Shown here: positions 1 to 8,909 of the stretch, piece by piece
How the letters are laid out: the number at the start of each line of letters is the position of its first letter
Position numbering within the stretch: position 1 is the first letter of the stretch
Assembly (NCBI GenBank): GCA_009823505.1
Contig: VZQC01006589.1
Span: 7,810,738 to 7,874,737 of the forward strand
Direction: 5' to 3'
From: Rhizomys pruinosus
Taxonomy: Eukaryota; Chordata; Mammalia; Rodentia; Spalacidae
Length of the DNA: 64,000 nucleotides
The notes under the pieces: model-generated
The model's input: only the letters and a program-made list of their open reading frames with translations
What the model was told of the DNA's origin: nothing
Databases searched by the model: none
Translations under genes and position numbers: made by a program

Positions 1-605
1 TGTCTGTCACACATGTTGAGTGACAAGACTGTTTTACAAACACATTGATATTAATTTTCCCTCCTTCAAATTGCTCCACTTCAAACACGAATATTTCTTT
101 CCTACAGGAGAATCTTTACAATCCAATATTTCTACTTTACATTTAGCTATTGGCAGAAGCTCTGTGAATTAAATCAGAGCCAATTCATGCATCTCACAGG
201 GAATGTAATATTGTCACTTTGTAGTCATATCGTGTGTTTAATTCCAATAATGTTTTCAAGTGTAATAAGATCATTTTATTCTGAAGATCTGGGTCTATCA
301 GCCATTTCTTAAACACATGTATTCCTTCAAAGAGTAAAAGGTTGACTAGCTACCACTGATAAAATTTAAAAGAAAATGATGAGGGTTGTTGAAACACTTT
401 GCGGACAGGAATAGACCTTTGAAGGGGACAATTTAATAGATACATGTAACTTTTGAAAGAATACGCACTTGAACGTGTCATGTGAAAATGTCAGCTTTCT
501 GTGAATGAGCAGACTTTCAAAGCACTGAAACCTGGAATAAAAATCCGTCCCTTATTTCTAAAAAAAATGGTAATTTGATTTATTTGAACTTGGTTTTATT
601 TCCCC
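1..605. other. AT-rich DNA, nothing recognised
   Basis: No long reading frame, RNA gene or repeat family that I recognise is visible. The sequence is AT-rich and lacks CpG clusters. It could be unique DNA or a very old degraded repeat. Confidence 0.4.
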
Positions 606-609
606 CCTT

Positions 610-1573
610 TGAGCACAAGCCTTGAGAAAGTGAAACATTCACTAAAGAAGGCAAGGTGACACCTCCCCTCAAGTCATTGGTCACATGGGGCAATAGACTC
701 CCCAAAACAATGCAGACTACTTTTGTTGGACTTGGTCTCCTGCTCCTACCTCAGGATAAGATCCTATTGTTGAACACACCCTACATATTCATTACGGGAC
801 TTAAAGAAATCAAGCTGGTAATGACTGGGAAGACTTTTCCTGATGGCTACCTCTCATGGTGTCAGAAAGTGCTATGCAAGCTGCTGAGGGGTGAAGGTTA
901 TGAATAGTCCTACCCAGTTGTTAATCCTGTCAATTATAGCAATAACTGGCTTGGTATTAATAGCTTGGAGATAAAAATATATATATAGCTATATGATTGG
1001 AGGGAAGTCATCCCTGGTATTTTAAAACTAGTCAAGGACCTGTGACTGAAAAGGCCATAGTCCCCAGAGGAGAAGTTACTACTACCATTATGATAAGCTG
1101 ATATAGCATAGGACTACCTTCCAAATGCTTATCTTTGTGCCCATAGTAAGTATAGCTCTCATTCATTGACCAAGGATCTTCTTTCTCCAGAAGGCAGAGA
1201 CCACACCAGCTAATATTCCAGCATATATGAAAGGAGGGCTCACTAGTTAAAGAGCTATAAGGGAAGGAGAGTCACTTGTCTTCAGACACCAGTCCCCAAG
1301 CCCAAGTGGATAGATTTAAACATATTTATACACTGACATCACTAATTAGAATCTGTAGATTTCATACATATTTCATATATAATATGAAAATAATTATACA
1401 TGTAATATTTTATGTATAAGTATACATATATATGACAATAATTATAAAACAAAAGCTCAGGAATTTGCAAGGAAATGAGAGAAACTTGGGAGGAGTTGGA
1501 CTAAAAGAGGGAGGGTAGAAAATATGTAAATATATTATTCATGTATGAAATTCTCAAAAATGTTTAAAAACTG
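610..1573 (+). repeat. Old L1 3' UTR-like sequence
   Basis: The stretch resembles 3' UTRs of older rodent L1 (Lx-type) elements. It has an AT/TA-rich block around 1370-1440, then a purine-rich segment (GGGAGGAGTTGGA at about 1488), then a tail ending TGTATGAAATTCTCAAAAAT at about 1543. That tail is typical of old murine L1 3' ends. The 83-codon open frame at 656-907 has no recognisable domain and is probably chance. The left boundary is uncertain. Confidence 0.45.
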
Positions 1574-2391
1574 AAAATGAAGGAAAGATCAAACTCCCAA
1601 GGGGCTAAATTAATGGATTCAAATGCCAGCTGGAGAAGGTGATGCATAGGTGACTGTAGTGGTAAGATACTGGAACCAAAATGTCTAAACATTTTGATAT
1701 TTTGTATCTGAACACACTGTGGAAGCCCTTCATTCTTGAAGTTCCACATCTACAAAATGAAAATAATAATCATGTCATTGGATTTTCCCAGCATTCAATG
1801 AGTCTGCTTTTGTTCACAGTATCACATCTGTGAGGCCTGATACAGAGTAGATACGATATGGCAATTTACTGATATTGTCAAGAATAACATTATTGCCATT
1901 ATTGCATGATTATTCAAAAACTTTTATTTAAATATTAAATCAATAGAAATTACCTTCCTATCATAGATAGCTGGAGAACTGTAAAGTAAGTACTGTCTTT
2001 CCCCAGTAAGGATTCAATTCTTTTGTATTTTGCTACATCTGATAAGACTATGAGCTCGTGAAGTCAAGAATCATCCCCACGTTGCTAAGCTGACTCCCCC
2101 AGGGTAGAGCACAATTCCTATTTTGTGAGAGGCATGTAATGAATGTGGCTAAATGTCTTGACTCCTATGTTATGGTTTGGGCAGTTAGATGAACAGATAT
2201 GTGTCATTGTTTTCTACAGCAATAGGTGTGAGATGGAAGAAGGGTTATGTCTATGCCTGTATGAAATTGATTTTTTATACTAGGAATTGTTCTGGATTTT
2301 AAGGACAGGTTATGAAATTGAGAGAGACAAAATTCTTTGTTTTCATAGACCTGATATCCAAGGAGTCAAATTTAGGCATGAAATGTGAAAT
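1574..2391. other. No recognised feature
   Basis: AT-rich intergenic DNA without a convincing frame or repeat. It ends at the target-site duplication of the U6/L1 chimera. Confidence 0.4.
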
Positions 2392-2404
2392 AAGAATAAG
2401 AAGC

Positions 2405-2511
2405 GTGCTCCCTTCAGCAGCACATATACTAAAATTGGAACGGTACAGAGAAGATTAGCATGGACCCTGCACAAGGATGACATGCAAATTCATGAAGAGT
2501 TCCATATTTTT
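2405..2511 (+). pseudogene. U6 snRNA retropseudogene
   Basis: The sequence from GTGCTC to CCATATTTTT follows U6 over its entire ~107 nt, including ACACATATACTAAAATTGGA-type and AGAGAAGATTAGCATGG segments. About eight substitutions are visible, several at former CpGs (CGCAAGG to CACAAGG, ACACGC to ACATGC, TTCGTG to TTCATG). The upstream DNA shows no proximal sequence element or TATA box at the spacing a working U6 gene needs. It sits at the 5' end of a target-site-duplicated insertion, so it is a retrocopy and not a transcribed gene. Confidence 0.93.
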
Positions 2512-2955
2512 GTACTTCAGATATAAAACTTGAGAATCCTCCAAACCTTCAATGCCAGATGGAGACTACTGAGATATCCAGCTAGTGGACTGAGTGGCTA
2601 CTGGGATTTTGGCCTCTTCAGAGTGTAGACTGCCATTGTTGGACTACCCAGGCTGTAACATGGAGCCCAGTGCAAGAAGATCAAGACAGGGCACGTGCTT
2701 TCTGGACCTCATTTGGGTGACCATGTGGTGGAGGGACCCCAGCGTGGAGCACGGGAGCAGGATTGATGGTTATTTGGGCTTGCCAAGGAGGAACCTTTAA
2801 GCACTTCCTTGGGGAAAACATGACATCTTTTGGCAAGCAAGAAAGAAAGAAAGACCTCCAAATCAGGTGATATGTATATATGTGTATATTTATATATGTA
2901 TATATGTATTTATGTGTATAAGTATTATATATATTGAAGCAATACAAGTTGGAGA
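2512..2955 (+). repeat. L1 3' UTR segment within the chimera
   Basis: From AATCCTCCAAACCTTCAATG at about 2534 through GAAGCAATACAAGTTGGAGA this matches, with substitutions, the inverted left arm and the right arm of the insertion at 50810-51783. It therefore belongs to the same 3' UTR family. The first nucleotides (AGATATAAAACTTGAGA) also occur in that copy, but there about 170 nt further upstream. The chimera therefore lacks an internal segment of the UTR. Confidence 0.6.
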
Positions 2956-3400
2956 AAAAATGGAATTTCCATGTTAAAGTATCACTGTATTTTGATGCTT
3001 TTTTGCTATTACAAGTTTCACTTATGTTACTTTGATGCTATGTGTACTCTAAAGTTCAACTTAAAAAAAATTCCATGTAGATTAGTTAAAGAAAATAAAG
3101 TCAAGAAATAGAGACATCTGCTTATGAGAGCTCTCCTTCTGCTTCCCTGAACAAAGCACATCCAGTCTAATGTCCCTGTGAATGTGACTATAGATGTCTT
3201 GAGACTGTGTGCATGAGTTATGGTTAATGAAAATATATGGTTAATGGCATGATATTGATTATCAAGTTCAAATTTATAACAAGCTCTTATGATTTGAATT
3301 TGAAATGTCATCCAAATGTGTTTGTATTAAAGAAAAATATTTGTTATTTTGGGATAAGAAATAGATTTTATGAAATATACATCACAGTCAAAAGGAAGAA

Positions 3401-3429
3401 AATAAACTTCACCAGAATTAAAAAAAAAA
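3401..3429 (+). other. Polyadenylation signal and poly(A) tract
   Basis: AATAAA at 3401-3406 is followed after 14 nt by ten consecutive A residues, which run directly into the right target-site duplication. This marks the 3' end of the retrotranscribed RNA. Confidence 0.7.
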
Positions 3430-3437
3430 GAATAAGA

Positions 3438-3765
3438 TGAATGGATGTTTTTAGAATAAAGTAAATAATATAACCACCTAAAAGTAATTTTACAAGGCAC
3501 AGAGCAGTGGGAAGAAGACTGACACTGAATATGAACAGAGGCAATATGGCATAATCCTAATCCTGTGATGACTCACTGGGGTAAGCCCAACTGACTCCTG
3601 TGCCTACAATGTGAACAGCCACTCCTTCAGCCTTCTCTTCTTCTTTATCTTCTGTCTACATTTAGTTCAAATTGTATATGCCACTTCAAATGAAAATTAT
3701 CTGATTAAGAGAGGGCAATACTTACATTTCTGCAGCTGTGCTTAAAATACCAAGGTCTTCTGAGT
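3438..3765. other. No recognised feature
   Basis: Unassigned sequence between the chimera and a B1 SINE. No frame or repeat is recognised. Confidence 0.4.
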
Positions 3766-3770
3766 GTGGT

Positions 3771-3906
3771 GGTATACACCTTTAATCTCAACATACAGGA
3801 GGCAGAGGCAAAGAGATCTCTGTGAGTTCAAGGCCAGCCTGACCTATGGAGGGAGTTCTGGGCCAGCTAGGGCTGCATCGTGAGACCTTGTCTCAAAAAC
3901 AAAAAC
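3771..3906 (+). repeat. B1 SINE
   Basis: 7SL-derived B1: a diverged A box region (TGGTGGTATACACC), GGAGGCAGAGGCA, the conserved GTGAGTTCAAGGCCAGCCTG core and the TGAGACCTTGTCTCAAAAAC tail. It is moderately diverged. Confidence 0.9.
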
Positions 3907-4900
3907 TTAGATAAAATCTAAAAATACCATGGCCAAGACAACTTATCGTTCTTTCAGAGTCCTGAGTCCATGCTGGTAGTGGCCACAAGCAGGAGGAGGA
4001 GTAGGGAGATGACAGTTCACATGTTCATTTGCCAAGGTCAAGTAGCAAGAATGAACTGACTGTGGGGTAAGGTTATGAACTCTCAAAGCCTGTCTCAAGT
4101 GATGCACTTCCACCAGCAAGGAGATGCTGCCTAAAATTTCTACAACCTAGCAAACAGCACAGCCAACAAAAAGAAAAGTTTTAAATACTTGATCCTATGT
4201 GGGGCATTTTTAATTCAAACCATCTCAGAGAGTAAGGAAAATTAATATAACTTATTGTTAAAGGTATTGATTCCAAGCATTGTGAGGTACTCAGTATCTA
4301 AATTGAGGAGATGAGGGAGGCTGGCAGCTGCCCTGAGGTGTAAACAAACTCTCTTACATCTCCTGAGAATAGAGTACTCCAGGCACTGTATGTGTGAACA
4401 CTGATGGAAAAGCATAGTCATATTACCTAATTGCTAAGACTTATGGACTGAAAATAAGCACAGGATTCTGGTCAGATTTCTATACCACAGAGGCTCCTGC
4501 CCAGCAGAGTGAAACTAAGCATCATTAACCAGTACAATCATAAGGAATCAGGTCTATGAAAACAAAGATCTAAAGATTGTCATGATTAGATGCAAGCACA
4601 GAGATAGCCAGGTCCCTGTAAGACAAGTAACGTAGAAGCATGTGTATGTGTGGACATCATGTCTCTTACCCAGGCAGTTTGCAGTTAATATTATTCAATA
4701 TTCAATACTCCAGTGACAATAAATACAATACCTTACATTCATTTCTTTTCAACATTCATTCACTAAAGACAAGAGGAGGAGATGGATGATAAAAGCTGAG
4801 TCCTCCCCTGAGCCAGCACAAAATCATATGGAGATGACATGGGCTCTGGGTCCCTAAGAACATGAGGCCATGCTTTAGTTCTTTGTTTTATAATTTTGGT
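3907..4900. other. No recognised feature
   Basis: About 1 kb of unassigned sequence. There is no supported exon, and nothing pairs with known families by eye. Confidence 0.4.
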
Positions 4901-4901
4901 C

Positions 4902-5047
4902 TTTTTGATACAGGGTCTCCTTATAGCCCCAGTGGCCTGGAACTTGCTCTGTAGACCTGTAGACCAGGCTGGCCTTGAACTCACTGAGATCCGCCTGCCT
5001 CTGTCTCCCAAATGCTAGGATTAAAGGTGTGCGCCACCACGCCTGGC
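4902..5047 (-). repeat. B1 SINE
   Basis: Reverse-strand B1. It reads GATACAGGGTCTCCTTATAG, then CAGGCTGGCCTTGAACTCAC, then the 5' end complement GCGCCACCACGCCTGGC. A short internal duplication (GTAGACCTGTAGACC) is visible. Confidence 0.9.
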
Positions 5048-5074
5048 GACCATGCTTTAGCTCTTAACATTGAT

Positions 5075-5275
5075 TTTTAGTTATGTGTATGGGGAGGGTA
5101 TGTGCACATGTGGGTGGAGGTGTCTATAGGATCCAGAAGAGGGCCTAAGATTCCCGTTGGAGCTGGAGTTACAGAGAGCTGTGTGCTGCCAATATGGTTT
5201 TAAGGAACTAAGCTCTGGACTTCCACAAAAGTAGAACATGCTCTTAAAGACAGAGCCATCTCTTCATCACCTGGA
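5075..5275 (-). repeat. B2-type SINE, diverged
   Basis: Reverse-strand tRNA-derived SINE. The head complement (GTGCTCTTAA-like then GCCATCTCTTCATC) lies at the right and the TATGTGTATG tail side at the left. The single-copy GGAGCTGGAGTTACAGA block is typical of B2. It abuts the B1 on its left. Confidence 0.7.
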
Positions 5276-5279
5276 CCTG

Positions 5280-6345
5280 CATTTAAAACATTTCTGAGTT
5301 AGAGGGGCTAGGTGGTAATGTGACTACTGAATTTGGAGGAGTGTGAGGGAACCAGCTGTGTCCTCGGATCTCAGGAGGGCTCTGGCACCTAACCCACAGG
5401 ACACACATCAGGTGTTCTGACTGCAGCTTCTGGACGCTCATGTGAGAGGTTCTCTAATACTACTCATGACCTAAAACATTGAGCCATCTGCTTCTTATCC
5501 TTAGGAAACTCTCATCACCACAGCAAAAATGCAAACAAAACATAAAGAAATCAAATCAGTAACAAGTAACATCCTGTATTCCCTCCCTGTTCTCCCAGTG
5601 ACCACCCTCCTACTGGATCAGACTGGCCTCTCTGCACAGGGGTTGATGAAAGCTGTGTTATGAATGAGAATAGCACAGCTAAAAAAATTCAAACCTACTG
5701 TTTGAAGATAATTTCCTAAGAATTTTGTATGTGATGATTCAATTTAATTCTGTCAGCCTGCAATCTACCAGTTAACCATATTATTATTCCCTCCTTAATT
5801 CAAGACTGTATTAGAAAGCAACTCAAATTAGTGAATGAAAAATATAGAAAATATATATGACATTGGCATTGATCTTGCTATTGGCTGACTCTATTTTTTG
5901 TAAAACAAAATTAGAGATGGTTCCAACCAAAAAAGCATTATTTGGAGTTTTATAATTGACACTATTATCTGTCAGGTGTCTCTGATAAACCCAACAGCCA
6001 TCATGGGATCATTAGGAAGAGGGTAGCCACAGGTTCACAGGCCCAATCGACTGTAGTCTAATCACAGGAAAAATGGGATCTCTGAATAAAGTAGAGGGAA
6101 GGTGTATTGAAGCAGCTTAATGTCTGAGTCAGTTAAAGAAACCAGTACCCTGTGCACCAATGAACAGTATCATGTCAGCTGGGAGAGCAAAGGTACTTTG
6201 AGACGGGGCTCATGCTACCCACTAGTTTCCATGCCCCTCCCATTTCCTGAGAGCTGACAAGAGACCTGCAGAAAGCTGGAGGCAAAGGAAGGAAACCATA
6301 CTCTGTCCATGAATCACAAGGTCAAGGTGATTTAAAAGACAAAAA
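5280..6345. other. No recognised feature
   Basis: Unassigned DNA about 1.1 kb long. Short frames have no recognisable domain. Confidence 0.4.
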
Positions 6346-6347
6346 AT

Positions 6348-6462
6348 CAAGCCACGTGTGGTGGCACATGCCCTTAATCCTAGCACTTGGGAGGCAGAGG
6401 CAAGCCAGCCTGATTTATATAGCAAGGTCCAGGCCAGCTCAGCTGGGACAGAATCTTTCTCC
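6348..6462 (+). repeat. B1 SINE, 3'-degraded
   Basis: The B1 5' half is clear (CACGTGTGGTGGCACATGCC, then CACTTGGGAGGCAGAGGCA). The middle is deleted and the right part (AGCTCAGCTGGGACAG) is degraded. The short frame across it is a by-product. Confidence 0.75.
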
Positions 6463-6882
6463 ACTTGTGGCAGGAGGTGGCACTGGGATGCCATTCTTGT
6501 GTGTTCATGTCCCAAATCCTTCATTGATTTGAAGGGGAGTGAGGTCTAATGAAAGAGAGAACAGTTTACTAATTGTAAGAGGCTAGTTTTAAAACATTTT
6601 TTGATATGCGTGACTATCTTCAAAATCAACTTGGCTTGATTTAGAAGCACCTAGGAGAAACACTTCTGGGTGTGTCTGTGAGATCCTTCCCAGAGAGATG
6701 TAACTGAGGAGAAAAGATCCACCATGCCTACCTGTGCTGTTTCCTGAGCAGGGGACCCAGAACTCTCTGTAACTTCTTTGGTTTGGTAAATCTGATTCAA
6801 CCCTGTCCTAATGTCCCTAAACCATCTAAAGACAATCATCTCTGCCTTTGGTAGCAAACAATATGCATGCCTGATATACTTT

Positions 6883-7115
6883 TTTTAATTTATTTTTGTA
6901 TGTGTATGAAAGTACTGTCTGCATGTAGGTTTGTGCACCTGTGTCGTGCAATGCCGCGGAGGTCAGAATAGGGTCTCAGATTCCCCTGGAACTGGAGTTC
7001 TCCTGTAATTGGAGTTACAGACGGCTCTCAGCCGCCATGTGGGTGCTGGGGATCAGACCCGGGTCCTCTGAAAGAGCAGTCGGTGCTCTTAACCACTAGG
7101 CTATCTCTCCAGACC
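6883..7115 (-). repeat. B2 SINE, young subfamily, with TSD
   Basis: Reverse-strand B2 flanked by 13-bp duplications CCTGATATACTTT at 6870-6882 and 7116-7128. The tRNA-like head complement (AGAGCAGTCGGTGCTCTTAA) is at the right. The tail retains several CpGs (GTCGTGCAATGCCGCGGAGG), which suggests low age. It carries the 17-bp internal duplication described in the findings. The full-length L1 inserted just to its right. Confidence 0.92.
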
Positions 7116-7143
7116 CCTGATATACTTTATTAAGAATTAATGA

Positions 7144-7701
7144 GGCAGACAGGATGCCATAGGTCACTCGGGCAGGTAGATCTGGGGCTGGACTGTCTTA
7201 CAGATGGCTGGAAGAGGGTCTCGACTCTGAGCCCTCTTTCGGGGCTCCCCGTATCAGAGGGACCATGCTTTGCCTTTGCAGAGTGAACAGAGGGTCGTGT
7301 TTAGGTCTGCTCTGGTCCCACGGCAGGTGGCTTTGTGTGGGCCGGCTCCTGAAGCACAGGCAGGACGCCATAAGTCACTCTGGCAGGTACCGGGGCATGG
7401 GCTAGGTCAGGCATGCACCCCCCCCCAATGGGAATTGGTGAGAATCCAAGTGGACTTCCTTTTGGAGAACCTTCAGAACAGGAAGAGAAGACTGACTTCA
7501 GCTTCCAATATCCAATATATAAACAAAATTGAAAACTTGAAACCTAGACAAGTCAATGCTCCATAAACAAGGAGGAGGAAAGGAAAAAAACAAAAGCATT
7601 GGAAGGAGGCAGCAAAACCAGCCACTAACATAGTGAAAAGTCATTTGTGATTTGAACCACAAAGGGAAACCCACATGCCAGGGACACGACGAAGGGACAA
7701 C
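7144..7701 (+). promoter_or_regulatory. L1 5' UTR with two tandem ~211-bp monomers
   Basis: AGGATGCCATAGGTCACTC-type sequence at 7151 recurs as AGGACGCCATAAGTCACTC at 7362, an offset of 211 bp. Each copy is followed by GGGCAGGTA or TGGCAGGTACCGGGG. Tandem ~200-bp promoter monomers are known for murine L1 5' UTRs, where they drive RNA polymerase II transcription from inside the element. The segment is relatively GC-rich with CpGs, unlike its surroundings. A run of C residues at about 7418 ends the second monomer. The non-monomeric part follows to the ORF1 ATG at 7702. Confidence 0.75.
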
Positions 7702-8865
7702 ATGGGAAAGGCACAGCATAATCCTGCACCAGGCTCTACCAAACCTGAAGGAGATAGCTACAATGGGATCCCCTTGGAGGAGACCTAAGGAGCAGAGCTT
7801 AGAGGAATAATTGCAGACCTATGCAGAGAAATTAAAGAAAATAAAGAAGAATTCAGAGAACTAAAGAGAGAGAATGAAAAACTCAAAAAGGACCTAGAGG
7901 GATACAATGACAAACTTTAGAAAGAACTAAAGGAACAGATTGACAAACTCCAGAAAGAACTAGAGGGAGAAAAAAACAAACTCCGAAAGGAAGTAGAAAC
8001 ACTGAAAAAGGAAGGCAACCAATGAAGTAAGGAGCACCAAGAAGAGATTGAGAAGCACCAAGAAGAGATTGAGAAGCTCAAAAAGGAAATGGAAGTACTA
8101 AAGAAAACACAGGATGAAAAGAAAAAGGAATTAGAACACTCATCCAATCAAGAAGAAAGGAAAGGAAAAAGCCTCAGAAGTAGAATGGAGGAAGCAGAAC
8201 AAAGAATATCAGATCTAGAAGATAACACAGAACAATTCAAAAGCTCAAATAGAGATTATGAAAAATTTAAAAATACACAAAAGCGGAATAACCAAGAAAT
8301 ATGGGACACTATGAAAAGATCAAACCTCCGCATCATAAGAATAGAGGAAGGAGAAGAATCTCAAGAGAATAGTATTGATCAGATCTTCAACATAATAATA
8401 GAAGAAAATTTCCCCAAACTAAAAATAGACAAACCCATACAAATACAAGAAGCACATAGGACCCAAATAGACAAGATCAGAAAAGAAATATCCCCAAGCC
8501 ATATCATAGTTAAAATGCTAGATGCCCAAAACAAAGACAAAATTCCGAGGGCTACAAAAGAAAAACAAGTCACATACAAAGGGAAACCCATTAGAATTAC
8601 AACTGACTTCTCGGCTCAAACCATGAAAGCAAGAAGAACATGGAGCAAAGCATTCCCAGTGTAAAGGGACTATGGATGCCAACCCAGAATACTTTACCCA
8701 GCAAAAATGTCGACTATAGTTGAAGGAGGGAGAAAAATCTTCCATACCATAAACAAGATGATGGAATACATGTCTGGAAAACCAACTCTTCATAAAATAC
8801 TTGAAGCAATTCAAAGGGCAAAAGAGAGGAGCAACAATTCTCAAACACCTAGGAAAAGAAACTAA
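7702..8865 (+). pseudogene. L1 ORF1 (RNA-binding protein), four nonsense codons
   Basis: From the ATG at 7702 a single frame of 387 codons reaches TAA at 8863-8865. It is interrupted in frame by TAA 7786-7788, TAG 7918-7920, TGA 8023-8025 and TAA 8662-8664. The N-terminal half is a highly charged heptad-like region (repeated EELKKE/KLQKEL patterns, with a near-duplicated EIEKHQEEIEK block), which is the ORF1p coiled coil used for trimerisation. The middle (about residues 200-300) is the RRM region with NLRIIRIEEGEE, and the C-terminal domain follows past the last stop (CQPRILYPAK). Length is close to rodent ORF1p. No frameshift is needed, only stops. Confidence 0.9.
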
Positions 8866-8909
8866 TAAAAACATAACTATAGGAGCAAAATCAGAGGATA
8901 GAAGTCCAA

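Larger units (their letters stand above)
2405..3427 (+). mobile_element. U6 snRNA::L1 chimeric retrocopy with apparent 3' transduction
   Basis: A single target-primed insertion appears to contain three joined parts. First is a nearly full-length U6 copy (2405-2511). Second is a segment shared with the L1 3' UTR copy at 50810-51783 (about 2520-2955). Third is about 470 bp of other sequence ending in a poly(A) tract. Direct repeats AAGAATAAGA flank the whole unit, at 2392-2401 and 3428-3437, and the right copy directly follows the A tract. An AATAAA at 3401-3406 lies 14 nt before the A tract, as expected for a processed transcript end. U6/L1 chimeras are a known product of template switching during L1 reverse transcription. 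That the last third is a 3' transduction is my inference. Confidence 0.72.

Noticed and set aside
2405..2511. Functional U6 snRNA gene
   Set aside because: About eight substitutions, no upstream pol III snRNA promoter elements, and its place inside a retrotransposed unit with target duplications.
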